DNA from: JANJUB01 sp031386985
Lineage (GTDB): Bacteria > Armatimonadota > Fimbriimonadia > Fimbriimonadales > Fimbriimonadaceae
Direction of reading: 5' to 3'
NCBI GenBank assembly: GCA_031386985.1
Contig: JANNCV010000028.1
Coordinates: forward strand, 1-64,000
Length of the DNA stretch: 64,000 bases
Below are positions 43,184-51,879 of this stretch, one piece after another (positions within the stretch are counted from its first letter, which is position 1; every line of letters starts with the position of its first letter). Below the pieces are notes generated by a model. It made no database searches and was not told the DNA's origin. It saw only the letters and a list, made by a program, of their open reading frames with translations. Both the position numbers and the translations under genes were made by a program.

Positions 43184-43858
43184 CTACCCCGTAACCGTGC
43201 CCTTGGCGGGATCGCTCCAGGGGCCGAGTTCGCCTTTCGTGGTCTCAAATGCGCCGCGATACCAAATGTCTTTGCCTACGTGCTCCGCCGCGATGTCCCA
43301 ATCGTAGGGAGCCGCCGTATCGGAAGCGAGATAGTTCATGTCTTCGATGCCGGGGCAAGGCGAGCCGACGGGAACGATCGCATAAACAAGCCGAATCGCC
43401 CGCGCCCAAGTTGGTTTGCCTTTCCGGAATTGGCCCTCATCCGTCAACCGTCCAAATCCGATTGTATGATGCTGGGGATAGCTCGTGCCCACGGTAATCA
43501 CCGCTTGATCCGTTCCCGGAATACTTGGCGAGCGAACCGTATCGCGCGGAGGCCAACCGAGCGAAGCGCGCATCGCATCCGTAAAGTTTGGATTAGCTTC
43601 GAGTTGAGCATGTACGATTTGGAGGTCATCCTCGACCGCATTTTTGGACGCATCCTTGGTTTGGCGAGCTGAGAACGACGCGAGTTGCTGAGTGTGATGG
43701 TCAGAAAGGTCGGAGGAGTACGTTGTTTTCGACGCAATCAACGCGTCATCAAACGTCGCGGGCAATCCTAGCGCCGTCATCACCCCGGGAAGGGCGACCA
43801 AAAGTGCAGTCAGATAGGCTTCGAAATCGTCGTCGCCACGGGGGAAGTAAGTTGCCAT
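43184..43858 (-). CDS. Hypothetical protein, possibly a structural or fibronectin-like family
   Basis: The 224-residue protein starts MATYFPRGDDDFEAYLTALL, then a helical region (HHTQQLASFSARQTKDASKN) and a C-terminal beta region (WARAIRLVYAIVPVG, EHVGKDIWYRGAFETTKGEL) with a look of the Ig-like ends of secreted or surface-layer-associated proteins. No signal peptide is present. GGAGG 9 bases before the ATG fixes the start at 43858 rather than 43957. I recall relatives in Armatimonadota and Planctomycetota without function. Confidence 0.65.
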   Translation of the reverse strand: MATYFPRGDDDFEAYLTALLVALPGVMTALGLPATFDDALIASKTTYSSDLSDHHTQQLASFSARQTKDASKNAVEDDLQIVHAQLEANPNFTDAMRASLGWPPRDTVRSPSIPGTDQAVITVGTSYPQHHTIGFGRLTDEGQFRKGKPTWARAIRLVYAIVPVGSPCPGIEDMNYLASDTAAPYDWDIAAEHVGKDIWYRGAFETTKGELGPWSDPAKGTVTG

Positions 43859-43984
43859 TTTAGGGTGGTCCTCCTTGGCCTGTCGGAGGCCAGTTCGCGA
43901 TTTGTACCGCATGAGATCATCGAATTTCAAGGGAGTTTTCCCACATTTTCGAAACATTCACCCTCGCGACTTTCCGGGCAGCTG

Positions 43985-44152
43985 GGAAGGTTTTCCGGAC
44001 GAGCCGCAAGGTCTTCCGGACCGTCCGGTCGTCCCATCCATCCGGAAGGTCTTCCGAACGCCCCGGAAGGCTCTCCGATCCACCCGGAAGATCGTCCCAC
44101 TCGTCCGGAAGGCTTCCCGAACGCCCCGAAGGTTCTCCCACTGGCTCGGAAC
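43985..44152. repeat. Degenerate 21-bp tandem array 3
   Basis: Units beginning CCGGAAGG (or CCGGAAG, CCGAAGG) repeat exactly every 21 bases five times from 44042, with looser copies before. Read on the other strand the key hexamer is TTCCGG, as in arrays 1 and 2. Frames through it show 7-residue periodicity (PEG/NAPE-like) but lack start signals. Confidence 0.65.
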
Positions 44153-44261
44153 GTTGGGATTTTGGCGGACGCAGACTCAACATGCCCCAGGTTTGGGCTC
44201 AAAGAGTGGAAGGGGACAAGAGTTTGGCACCTTCGGGTCCCCCGCGCCATACACCGGCCCC

Positions 44262-44332
44262 GCCTGTATGGCGAATCTGTGGGTAAAGTCCACCCAGGAA
44301 TCCCGAATGAAGAATCGTAATCCCGATCTGGG
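44262..44332. repeat. Dispersed leader repeat, copy A
   Basis: The block GGCGAATCTGTGGGTAAAG then CACCCAGGAATC, CGAATGAAGAATCGTAATC and CGATCTGGG lies 33 bases before the gene at 44365. Related copies precede the genes at 45005 (weak), 46216 and 46712. Confidence 0.65.
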
Positions 44333-44364
44333 GTCTTGGAGAGAATACAAGAGGGGATCATGAT

Positions 44365-44886
44365 ATGTTAAGTGTGTTGATACTCATGCTTTCACCGAGG
44401 GATGTAGATTTAGCCAAGGAGTTGAGGGGAGCTCACTGGAGCTTTCCAAATGAGGAGAAAGTACGACGTTTGCAGTCGGTATTCCTTAATCTATCAAGTC
44501 ATCCAGTTGTGTCTGCCCGACGAGCTATCGTGGAGTATCTACAACCGGCCTCAATTGAAGTGGAAGCAAGGACGTCTGGCGGAGACTTTGAAGAGTTTGA
44601 CGTTGAAACTAAGCGAAGATTCATAGAAACATCTCGCCACTTGGATGTTTCAGTCATAACACAAATTATGTTTATTTCTACGAGTCCCGAGAGGGGAAAA
44701 CTGTGGTTCGGGCCAAGCTTTGCCTTTCAATCTCGCGCGCCATGGGAGTTTCAGGGTGGAAAGTGGACATTGATAGGCGGAAGCGGAATTAAACGAATGG
44801 GTGCTCAGTTTGACTCGCTTGCAGAGTTTGATCATTTCGCGAAAACTGGGAAGCGGCGCTTTGCCCAAATGGGTTTACGACATTAA
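44365..44886 (+). CDS. Hypothetical protein of the 44-47 kb cassette cluster
   Basis: The 173-residue protein begins MLSVLILMLSPRDVDLAKEL, a weak hydrophobic N-terminus, then mixed helix and strand (RRLQSVFLNLSSHPVVSARR, TQIMFISTSPERGKLWFGPS). No known family. GAGGGGATC 8 bases upstream of the ATG supports the start. It is the first of four similarly sized genes on the plus strand, each preceded by a copy of the same leader repeat. Confidence 0.55.
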   Translation: MLSVLILMLSPRDVDLAKELRGAHWSFPNEEKVRRLQSVFLNLSSHPVVSARRAIVEYLQPASIEVEARTSGGDFEEFDVETKRRFIETSRHLDVSVITQIMFISTSPERGKLWFGPSFAFQSRAPWEFQGGKWTLIGGSGIKRMGAQFDSLAEFDHFAKTGKRRFAQMGLRH

Positions 44887-45004
44887 GCTCTGCACTCTGC
44901 ACGCCAACCCCTGTCCTCATCCCCCAAGTCCGGTCGAGCACCTCCGGGTCTCTCGCTCCATACCCAGGCCTTGCCTATGCGGAAAGGTAGTATTTGTTTG
45001 AACC

Positions 45005-45496
45005 ATGTTTATGTTAGCCCTTGCTATCCTTGCCGACTTTGAAAACCCATTGCTTAAGATGGCTTCGCCAGTCGAGCTTTACTTGTCCGCGAAGTCGGCC
45101 CGTTCGTGGAGGATGACAAACAGCGCCTTGGATCGAATGAGCAGGCTGGCTGCGGATCAACAGGTCAAGCTCCAAGAGGATTTCGTTTTCACGTGCCAAA
45201 GACCTTCCCATTACAGCAGGCGCATCGACTTCAGCTACGACCTCGGAAAGTTGGACCTCTTTTTGAAGGTCAATGGCGGCACGCGCTTCCTGCAATCCCC
45301 GACGCAACTTTCATTCATTGAGCTGGACCCCGATTCTAAGGGTTGGCTCCGCTTGAGTGCATCGGCGAAACGTGGGCCGAGCACGGGTGTTTCATTTTAC
45401 GTCCCAACGTATCTAGGTGCCGCAAGAGATTGTAGTGCAATTCTTGATAGGATTCGGGCGCGTGAGTTTGTGCTAGCCGACAAGTCCACCCGATAA
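45005..45496 (+). CDS. Hypothetical protein of the cassette cluster
   Basis: The 163-residue product has a marginal N-terminal hydrophobic stretch (MFMLALAILADFENPLL) and a body with SPVELYLSAKSARSWRMTNS, FDYDLGKLDL-like strands and GVSFYVPTYLGAARDC. It resembles outer-membrane lipoprotein-sorting folds only loosely. A diverged leader copy (about 44938-44990) precedes it. Function is unknown. Confidence 0.5.
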   Translation: MFMLALAILADFENPLLKMASPVELYLSAKSARSWRMTNSALDRMSRLAADQQVKLQEDFVFTCQRPSHYSRRIDFSYDLGKLDLFLKVNGGTRFLQSPTQLSFIELDPDSKGWLRLSASAKRGPSTGVSFYVPTYLGAARDCSAILDRIRAREFVLADKSTR

Positions 45497-45564
45497 CAGA
45501 TCGGTCGCCCTACCTTCCCATAGGACCAACGGGCACTTCGACGTGTCTTTCTCAATTGGGTCCA

Positions 45565-46000
45565 TCAAGGAACCCCGGACACGTAGCCCACGGGCTCTGG
45601 GTAGCGCAGGCGGTAGAACCAAGTACGCACTTTATCCGCCGGGCCGGCTTTCCATTGGACGTGGATCACCGTTCGGGCCCCGGGGTCTACCGGCACATAC
45701 GGGGGCAGATCCGAGTGTCTCATGGGCTTCAACACGGTATCATCCAGGCTCATGAAACCGCCGTGGAACCCGCCTTTTTCGGTATCTCGATCAAACCGCT
45801 CACTCACTTCCTTCATCGTTAGCTTCGTCGTGTAATAGTAAGTGCACCAATCGCCGGTGTACGCCCCCTGCTCGGCGAACAAAAAGCCTCGAACCTTCCA
45901 TAAAGCGGTAAGGCGGCCGCTCGGTCCATTTCCACATCCCGACTACGGCAGCCAGGAGAAGGACGCCAATCGCGATGATGAACCGGCCGCGATATCGCAT
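45565..46000 (-). pseudogene. Frameshifted membrane-anchored hypothetical gene
   Basis: The N-terminal frame (start ATG 46000) gives MRYRGRFIIAIGVLLLAAVV with one membrane helix up to PPYRFME. The continuation is in another frame from near 45895: VRGFLFAEQGAYTGDWCTYY, LTMKEVSERFDRDTEKGGFH and a C-terminus at 45565. A single indel around 45895 would restore one protein of about 145 residues. This is either a recent pseudogene or a sequence error. Confidence 0.55.
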
Positions 46001-46069
46001 AACCGTATTATGGCGGCCCTGGATCACAATGTTCAAGCACCAAGGGCGCACCTCAGCCGCCCTCAGGCC

Positions 46070-46170
46070 CCTATGGCGAATTTGTAGGTAAAGTCCAAGT
46101 AGGAATCCAGAATGAAGAATAGTAATCACGATCTGGGTCTGGGCGCACACTACAACAATGCGCCACACGG
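46070..46170. repeat. Dispersed leader repeat, copy B
   Basis: It shares with copy C the blocks GGCGAAT(T/C)TGTAGGTAAAG, AATGAAGAAT, GTAATCACGATCTGGGTCTG, GGCGCACACT and GCGCCACACG. It lies 46 bases before the gene at 46216. Confidence 0.7.
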
Positions 46171-46215
46171 CCCACGGGGCGGCGTATAGAGCTAGGACGC
46201 CGACCTGCCCTTAAA

Positions 46216-46650
46216 ATGGTGATTTTGGGCGCCTCCTTGGCAACCATCACTCTGTGTTTCCTGGTGAAGCGGCGGGTCGGAGGTGAACGCCACTTTTTAC
46301 TTTTACTACCTTCCGAAGCTAGCGGCATTTATACTATCCAAGTGAACATGAATTCGACCAAACCTCTCGCTGAAGATGAGAACGTAATCTCTTTCCGACA
46401 GGCAAGGACTGTTCAGCGGCGTTCCCTTGATGCGTTCGTCCAATCTGAGTTTGGGGGTCAAGTCGTAGCAACGTTTAGTGCAACTATTAACGGGGAGAAT
46501 GTGCCGCTGTTGATGGCGAACTCGCATAGAAACAAGCGTGGAATCGCGGTATTGCAATGGTTGGATGGCGTTCACCTGAAATTCTTGGTTGGAACGCCAG
46601 CCGACTTCGAAAAGGCACTCGTTCAGAACGGTGGCGTTGCTCCTCAATAG
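46216..46650 (+). CDS. Membrane-anchored or secreted hypothetical protein, cassette cluster
   Basis: The 144-residue product has an N-terminal hydrophobic segment (MVILGASLATITLCFLV) and a small beta domain starting FLLLLPSEASGIYTIQVNMN and ending LKFLVGTPADFEKALVQ. The LP-x-G-x-I opening and FVGTP-type ending are shared with the gene at 46712, so the two are diverged paralogues, possibly of the DUF6843 kind (opening with LPxGYxG). Function is unknown. Confidence 0.55.
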   Translation: MVILGASLATITLCFLVKRRVGGERHFLLLLPSEASGIYTIQVNMNSTKPLAEDENVISFRQARTVQRRSLDAFVQSEFGGQVVATFSATINGENVPLLMANSHRNKRGIAVLQWLDGVHLKFLVGTPADFEKALVQNGGVAPQ

Positions 46651-46666
46651 TAATGGGCATTGCGAT

Positions 46667-46772
46667 GCCTGTATGGCGAATCTGTAGGTAAAGTCCACCT
46701 AGGAATCACGAATGAAGAATCGTAATCACGATCTGGGTCTGGGCGCACACTCCAAGCAAGCGCCACACGACC
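46667..46772. repeat. Dispersed leader repeat, copy C
   Basis: It is nearly identical to copy B over about 75 bases. The start codon at 46712 lies inside it, so the first codons of that frame are repeat sequence, not conserved protein. Confidence 0.7.
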
Positions 46773-46780
46773 AGCGGCGA

Positions 46781-47197
46781 GTGGCGCGAGGACGCGCAGC
46801 GGCCTTAATAATCTCCATCGCAATGGGTTGCGGAGGCCACTCACAGGTTCACACGTTGCGATTTGAGCTTCCCGCCGGTTTTCGCGGATTGATCCGCGTT
46901 AGCGAGAGGAAGGAAGCCGTCTGGCCGATCAAGGACGGGGTGATGACGATTGGGGTTGCCGAGGACGGGAATGTAACCATTCCCAGCATGAATGTATACG
47001 AGGATTGGATGAGCGAATCGTTCTACGAGGCGGGAACCGGAAAGCTAGAGTCGGACAACCCATCCAAGACGGGAACGGCAGTCCAGGTCTACTCTATGGG
47101 GCGCGGTGGGACTACCCCAGGTCAAGATCGGGTGATCTATTTCGTGGGCACGCCCCAGAATTGGCGCAAGCTAGATCCAGTTGCGATATTTCGCTAA
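46781..47197 (+). CDS. Lipoprotein of the cassette cluster, paralogue of the gene at 46216
   Basis: The frame opens at 46712, but the first 23 codons are the dispersed repeat. GTG at 46781 gives a lipoprotein signal (ARGRAAALIISIAMGC). The beta domain opens LRFELPAGFRGLIRVSE and closes DRVIYFVGTPQNWRKLDPVA, matching the neighbour at 46216. The protein is about 138 residues. Binding-site evidence for the GTG is weak, so the true start is uncertain. Confidence 0.55.
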   Translation: MARGRAAALIISIAMGCGGHSQVHTLRFELPAGFRGLIRVSERKEAVWPIKDGVMTIGVAEDGNVTIPSMNVYEDWMSESFYEAGTGKLESDNPSKTGTAVQVYSMGRGGTTPGQDRVIYFVGTPQNWRKLDPVAIFR

Positions 47198-47242
47198 AGG
47201 GTGAGGAAACTAGCGATGTCAATGACTGGATACTCGCGAACC

Positions 47243-47275
47243 GGCCTAGGAATCCCGAATGAAGAATCGGGATCG
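47243..47275. repeat. Dispersed leader repeat, truncated copy D
   Basis: CCTAGGAATC, CCGAATGAAGAATCGGGATCG match the middle of copies A and C. No gene follows on the plus strand. Confidence 0.5.
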
Positions 47276-47299
47276 TTTCCTGTGGAAAATGAAACGACG

Positions 47300-47716
47300 C
47301 TAGTTTGATTTCGCGTAAATCTTCGCGAGCGCGGGCAGAAAAACTTCCTTAGCAACAAACCCAGATTCCGACTGGATGACCTCTCCGTTTGGCCGCAAGA
47401 AGACCATCGTCGGATAGCCGCGCACGCCGTATTTCTGCGCCATCGTCCGTCCCTTGGGCGATTCGGCGTCTACTTTTACGACCTCCCACGCCTCCAGCGC
47501 TTTGCTCACCTCGGAATCGCTCAGGGTTTCGCGCTCCAACTGCTTGCAATAGTGACACCACGAGGTTCCAAAAACCGCTAAGATGGGCTTGGATTGGGCG
47601 GCTGAGATCGTGGCTTGCAAATCTTGATTCTCCCAACCTCGCGCCCGCCGACCGATGATCCCAATCAAGGCGATTGCCAATAATCCGAAGAGCAGAAAAC
47701 GCGTCATCCCTTTCAT
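47300..47716 (-). CDS. Membrane-anchored thioredoxin-like protein
   Basis: The 138-residue protein has an N-terminal membrane segment (FLLFGLLAIALIGIIG) and a thioredoxin fold with active site FGTSWCHYCKQLE (C-x2-C) and cis-Pro in VRGYPTMVFL. It is probably periplasmic and handles disulfides, or supplies electrons to repair enzymes. Its ATG overlaps the amidase stop (ATGA), placing it last in an operon with MsrB. Confidence 0.88.
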   Translation of the reverse strand: MKGMTRFLLFGLLAIALIGIIGRRARGWENQDLQATISAAQSKPILAVFGTSWCHYCKQLERETLSDSEVSKALEAWEVVKVDAESPKGRTMAQKYGVRGYPTMVFLRPNGEVIQSESGFVAKEVFLPALAKIYAKSN

Positions 47717-48381
47717 TTTCGGTTCCTGGGGATGGCGGCTTTAATTCCCGCCGTAATCGCCTTTGCCATCGCATCCTTACCCGAAGGGGTGGCGATGAAG
47801 GCCTCATCTTTGGGGTTCTGTAAAACACACATTTCCACCAGAACAACCGGAACTTCCGATAATATTGAGCCGGTCAGCGCCCCCTGCTGAGCTCCAATCT
47901 TGGTCTTCCGGTCGGTCTTGAGCCCAGAATCGGCCAACTTGCCCGCTAAACTCTTGATTACCGCCGGGTGAAATTTAGCCGCCAACCTCTTGCTATCGGA
48001 GATCACTTGTGCCGACGGTCCCGTCACCTTGCCGACTCGGCCCGTTGCGCCCGGATAGTAGCTGGCCAGGCCCGTTCCCGCTCCTGCGTCACAGTGTAGC
48101 CGGACTAGATAGTCTGCTTTGATCCGGTTTGCAATCTTGGCTCGGTTCGAATTCGTCACTTTTTCGAGCTCAGAACCTTTGGTTAAAACAACCGTGTATC
48201 CATCCTTTTCGAGCAGCGACATCAATCGCTTAGCGACATCCCAAGCCACTCCCACCTCGGTGGTCTTCTTGCCCTTTGTGCCGATGCCATTTTCGCTAGG
48301 ATGGCCAGGATCGATGCAGATTGTTTGCGCCCAAACCCTCCCCAAAATGGAGAGCGCGACTACGAGGAAAACCCTTGTCAC
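47713..48381 (-). CDS. N-acetylmuramoyl-L-alanine amidase (Amidase_3), secreted
   Basis: This zinc hydrolase cleaves the bond between MurNAc and L-Ala of peptidoglycan. The 222-residue protein starts with a signal peptide (VFLVVALSILGRVWAQ). Zinc ligands appear in ICIDPGHP (His) and TEVGVAWDV (Glu), then LVRLHCDAG (His), and the catalytic Glu lies in VPVVLVEMCVLQNP. GTG at 48381 overlaps the msrB stop (GTGA), a coupled start, and excludes most of the longer frame that begins at 48486 inside msrB. Confidence 0.9.
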   Translation of the reverse strand: MTRVFLVVALSILGRVWAQTICIDPGHPSENGIGTKGKKTTEVGVAWDVAKRLMSLLEKDGYTVVLTKGSELEKVTNSNRAKIANRIKADYLVRLHCDAGAGTGLASYYPGATGRVGKVTGPSAQVISDSKRLAAKFHPAVIKSLAGKLADSGLKTDRKTKIGAQQGALTGSILSEVPVVLVEMCVLQNPKDEAFIATPSGKDAMAKAITAGIKAAIPRNRK

Positions 48382-48776
48382 TTCTTGATAAACCCCAAGC
48401 TGGCCGAATTGATGCAGTAGCGAAGCCCGGTAGGCGCGGGACCATCCGGAAAAACGTGCCCGAGATGCCCATGGCAAGTGCTGCACACAACTTCAATCCG
48501 CCGCATCCCAAAAGTATCATCGCGACGCTCGAGCACCTTGCTCTTGTCTACCGATTCATAAAAGCTCGGCCAACCACACCCGCTGTCAAACTTTTCGCTA
48601 GAAGTGAACAACAACTCGCCGCAACCCTTGCAAACATACTCACCCGAGTCGTGATTGTTCCAGAATTCCCCCGTGAAGGCTCGCTCGGTGCCAGCTTCAC
48701 GCAGAACGTGGTAGTCGGACTCGCTGAGTTGAGCGCGCCATTCTTCCTCGGTTTTTTGAATTTTCGGGGTTTCCAC
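48378..48776 (-). CDS. msrB: Peptide-methionine (R)-S-oxide reductase
   Basis: MsrB repairs the R form of oxidised methionine. The 132-residue protein has two structural-zinc CxxC pairs (EYVCKGCGELLF and VVCSTCHGHLGH), FDSGCGWPSFYESV, and the catalytic Cys in GLRYCINSASLGF. It has no signal peptide, so it is cytoplasmic. It is the second gene of the operon zinc-ribbon protein, msrB, amidase, thioredoxin, with 4-base overlaps downstream. Confidence 0.95.
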   Translation of the reverse strand: METPKIQKTEEEWRAQLSESDYHVLREAGTERAFTGEFWNNHDSGEYVCKGCGELLFTSSEKFDSGCGWPSFYESVDKSKVLERRDDTFGMRRIEVVCSTCHGHLGHVFPDGPAPTGLRYCINSASLGFIKK

Positions 48777-48806
48777 TTCGTAAGATATACGTTAGAAAAC
48801 GCCAAT

Positions 48807-49301
48807 TTAGCGCACAAACGGGCGGCGCAAGCTGAAAAGTCGCATCGCCCTAACAAAGCCGTTGCTGTTCGTAATGCGCTCCAAATGCTGATCCTCAAGT
48901 TCGATCACTTTCAACTGAGACTCTAAAGCGGGGTTCACTGGCTGCGATTGAGAATCACCTAGTGCCAAAATCATTTGTCGTAGCTCGCCATCCTCAACCC
49001 AAATCCCGAGGCACTCCGGGCACGAATCGAGTATGACGGGCGAAGAATAAAGGTAGCGGAATGCGTCCATTCCAGTTCGGCAAACCGGGCATGGTCTCAT
49101 TCTATCTGCCATGCTGGGCTCGATAGAAGGCACGAACCGATCTTCAGTTGAATCCATGTCCGCCCACCCAGATTTGCTCAGTTTAGTGAGTTCCCCATCG
49201 TCAAACCAAACTCCCGCGCACCGGGCACAAACGTCCACTTGGAACTCCAAAACATCTTCAACCTTGAGCGGCATGTTACAGTCGGGGCAGATTCTTTCCA
49301 T
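48807..49301 (-). CDS. Double TFIIB-type zinc-ribbon protein
   Basis: The 164-residue protein has two zinc ribbons. CPDCNMPL with VDVCARCAGVWFDDGELTKL forms the first; CPVCRTGM with LDSCPECLGIWVEDGELRQM forms the second. The C-xx-C and G-V/I-W-x-D-G-E-L pattern defines the zf-TFIIB family, usually found in small proteins of unknown function. It is the first gene of the msrB operon and is divergent from the M61 peptidase gene. Confidence 0.85.
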   Translation of the reverse strand: MERICPDCNMPLKVEDVLEFQVDVCARCAGVWFDDGELTKLSKSGWADMDSTEDRFVPSIEPSMADRMRPCPVCRTGMDAFRYLYSSPVILDSCPECLGIWVEDGELRQMILALGDSQSQPVNPALESQLKVIELEDQHLERITNSNGFVRAMRLFSLRRPFVR

Positions 49302-49323
49302 TTTCCTATGCTAGTATAGGCTC

Positions 49324-51063
49324 GTGAAACGATTTTTGGTTGCTTCTTGCTTGGTGCTCGCGGGTTTGGCGAGTGCCGATATTAATTACACCGTAAGTAT
49401 CCGAACGGGCGAAGCCGCCGCTCTGCACGTGAAGATGGTCATTCCGAACACTCCGCTCGGCGCGATTGTGCAGATTCCGAACTGGGCACCGGGTTCGTAC
49501 CGCCTCGTAGATAACTTCAAGAACGTCAAGAGTTTCAAGGCAACCGGCGCGGATGGGAAGGATTTGGCTGTGAGTAACACTGCTCACACGTGGACCGTTC
49601 AGCCTTCGACAACGACCACGGTTGAATACGACATGCCGCTCACCGTTTTAGACGGCTCGGTTCACTGGAGTGGGCCCTCAACCTACATGTACGTTGTTGA
49701 TCGGAAGTCCGAGCGATGTACGTTGAAGGTAGAAACACCCGATAATGGTGCCGCTTATACGGGATTAGCTGGGGTTGGGAATCAGTTTTCGGCTCCCGAT
49801 TACGACGTCCTCGCCGATAACCCAGTTAGCACCGGCGATCTGCGCGTTTTGTCTTATGTCAGCCGGGGCAAGACCCATTTCATCGTTATGCGCGGCAAGG
49901 CGAAAGCAGACGTGAATGGCGACTATTTGATCAAGGCGTGCAAGCACGTTTCCGACGCCCAATCTATGTTTTTCGGCAACGAGCTTCCGTTTTCCCATTA
50001 CATCTGGCATTTCAATGTCAACGATAGCCCCGATGGCGCGGGTGGCTTGGAGCACCTCAACTCAACTCAAATTTCTCTAGCGAGCGGGGTCGGACCTCGT
50101 GTTGTAAGTGTATTGAGCCACGAATACTTCCACCTGTGGAATGTAAAGCGGATTCGCTCGAACGTGCTTGGCCCATTCGATTACACTCAGCTCCCCAAGA
50201 CGGGCGCGCTTTGGTGGCTTGAAGGCGTCACTGATTACTACGCTCACCTGTTCCTCTACCGGTATGGTTGGTGGGGTCGAGATGCTTACTACAAAGACAT
50301 TATTGACAATCTGAATTCGGTCGCCAACAATCCTGCCCACCTTGAAGTGAGCCCGCACGATGCGAGTTATCGAGTTGGCGAAGCTGCTAACGGGCGTGGG
50401 AATTCGCAAGGCTATCGCATTAGCTACTACCCTTATGGCTGGATTTCTGGGTTGGTGCTGGATATCGAGTTGCGATCCAGAACGAATAGCAAATACTCGC
50501 TCGATGACGTGGAGAAGGCGCTTTGGGAGATGTGCCGAGACGATCAACCGGGGTTCCGGGAGGACGAAATCCGAACTCAGCTTGTTCGTTTTGGTGGCTA
50601 TGAAATGGGGCTCTTCTATGATGATGTCATCCGAAAATCGGGGCCCCTTCGGGTTGAAACTCAGCTTGGCAAATTGGGGCTTCGCATAGTCGAGAAGGAT
50701 GAACAGTTTGCGAATTTCGGGTTTGGCGGCCAGGTTACGGCTGACGTCGGTTACGTCGTGAACTTCGCCGATGGCGCGGCGAAAGACAAGCTTCTACCTC
50801 GGGATGTGATCGTGAAATTTGGCGATGTCGAGGCAAAAGGAACACGACGAGCAATACAGACCGCCGCGACCGATTTCGTCACGAAAGGCAAAGTCGGAAC
50901 CGTGGCCAAACTAACGGTGATACGAGCGGGGCAAACCATGGAAGTAGAACTGACACCGATCGCGGGCATCCGCAAGGTGAAATCTATTGAAGAAATGACG
51001 AACGCGACGCCGGCCCAGATCGCGCTAAGAAATGACTTCCTGCGAGTGTTCCCCGTAAAGTGA
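49324..51063 (+). CDS. M61 family metallopeptidase (glycyl aminopeptidase-like), secreted
   Basis: The 579-residue protein has a signal peptide (MKRFLVASCLVLAGLASA), an N-terminal beta domain, and a catalytic domain with zinc motif VVSVLSHEYFHLWNVKR and the downstream Glu ligand in WLEGVTDYYAHLF. A C-terminal PDZ domain (FGGQVTADVGYVVNFADGAA, LLPRDVIVKFG) follows. The usual M61 length is about 580-640. Members cleave Gly or Ala from peptide N-termini. It overlaps the nitrilase gene by 4 bases (GTGA). Confidence 0.92.
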   Translation: MKRFLVASCLVLAGLASADINYTVSIRTGEAAALHVKMVIPNTPLGAIVQIPNWAPGSYRLVDNFKNVKSFKATGADGKDLAVSNTAHTWTVQPSTTTTVEYDMPLTVLDGSVHWSGPSTYMYVVDRKSERCTLKVETPDNGAAYTGLAGVGNQFSAPDYDVLADNPVSTGDLRVLSYVSRGKTHFIVMRGKAKADVNGDYLIKACKHVSDAQSMFFGNELPFSHYIWHFNVNDSPDGAGGLEHLNSTQISLASGVGPRVVSVLSHEYFHLWNVKRIRSNVLGPFDYTQLPKTGALWWLEGVTDYYAHLFLYRYGWWGRDAYYKDIIDNLNSVANNPAHLEVSPHDASYRVGEAANGRGNSQGYRISYYPYGWISGLVLDIELRSRTNSKYSLDDVEKALWEMCRDDQPGFREDEIRTQLVRFGGYEMGLFYDDVIRKSGPLRVETQLGKLGLRIVEKDEQFANFGFGGQVTADVGYVVNFADGAAKDKLLPRDVIVKFGDVEAKGTRRAIQTAATDFVTKGKVGTVAKLTVIRAGQTMEVELTPIAGIRKVKSIEEMTNATPAQIALRNDFLRVFPVK

Positions 51064-51878
51064 AAATCGCTTGCTTTCAGGCCAACGTCGCTTACGGCGA
51101 TCCCGCGACCAACGCGCTTGTCGCCATCGAGAAACTTCGCTGGGCGGCGGGTCAAGGGATTGAGCTGCTTGCGTTTCCCGAAGCCTATCTGACCGGCTAC
51201 TCCGCCGGATCGCGCGAAGACGCCGAGCGAATTGCGATTGAGGTCACCCACGACGCGATCGCCATGATCGCCGATGCCGTGCGGGAAACGCGGGTCGCGG
51301 CGATTATTGGCTTCATTGGTAAGGAGTCCGCCGGGCTTTACAATGGCGCGCTGTTTCTCGCCCCCGAGAAGCGGCCCTACGTCTATCAAAAAACCCACCT
51401 CCCCCAGATTGGTTGCGATAACTATGTCATGGCGGGGAATAAGCTGGAATTGGTGGATTTCCAAGCCCGAGAGGGTATTGCCAAGATCGGAATCTTAATC
51501 TGCTTTGATATGCGCTATCCCGAGGCGACGCGAACTTTGGCGGTTGAGGGAGCCGACCTGGTCGTCTTGCCCACAAACTGGCCCGAAGGTGCCGAAAACT
51601 CCGCCGACATCATCTGCATCGCCCGCGCCGCCGAGAACAAAATCTTCTTCGCCACGTGTGACCGAGTGGGAAGTGAAGGCGGCTTCAACTTCCTCGGTCG
51701 AAGCAAGATTATTGCGCCAAGCGGCGCGGTGCTGGCCTCGGCGGGAGATCAAGAAGAGGTGATTGTTGCCGAGCTAGATTTGGCTTTGGCAAGAGAGAAA
51801 AAGACCGTCACGATTCCAGGGATTTACGAGATTGACGTGATGGGTAAGCGAAGGCCCGATTTGTATCGGTTGGGTTGA
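51060..51878 (+). CDS. Carbon-nitrogen hydrolase (nitrilase superfamily amidase)
   Basis: The 272-residue protein carries the nitrilase triad: Glu in LLAFPEAYLTGY, Lys in YVYQKTHLPQ and Cys in IGILICFDMRYPEATRTLA. These enzymes hydrolyse amides or nitriles of small molecules; the substrate here is unknown. The GTG start overlaps the M61 stop, so the pair is coupled and may act in sequence on peptides. The next gene starts one base after its stop. Confidence 0.9.
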   Translation: MKIACFQANVAYGDPATNALVAIEKLRWAAGQGIELLAFPEAYLTGYSAGSREDAERIAIEVTHDAIAMIADAVRETRVAAIIGFIGKESAGLYNGALFLAPEKRPYVYQKTHLPQIGCDNYVMAGNKLELVDFQAREGIAKIGILICFDMRYPEATRTLAVEGADLVVLPTNWPEGAENSADIICIARAAENKIFFATCDRVGSEGGFNFLGRSKIIAPSGAVLASAGDQEEVIVAELDLALAREKKTVTIPGIYEIDVMGKRRPDLYRLG

Positions 51879-51879
51879 C

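Noticed and set aside
44015..44100. Further SARP operators (TCGTCCC at about 44029 and 44093)
   Set aside because: They fall inside the 21-bp array, lack the 11-bp partner and do not face a gene; chance or array composition explains them.
43985..44152. CRISPR array
   Set aside because: Units are contiguous 21-bp degenerate repeats without spacers, and no Cas genes are present.
43865..44361. Long frames on both strands with 7-residue repeats
   Set aside because: All pass through the degenerate 21-bp array; both strands are open, which argues against coding.
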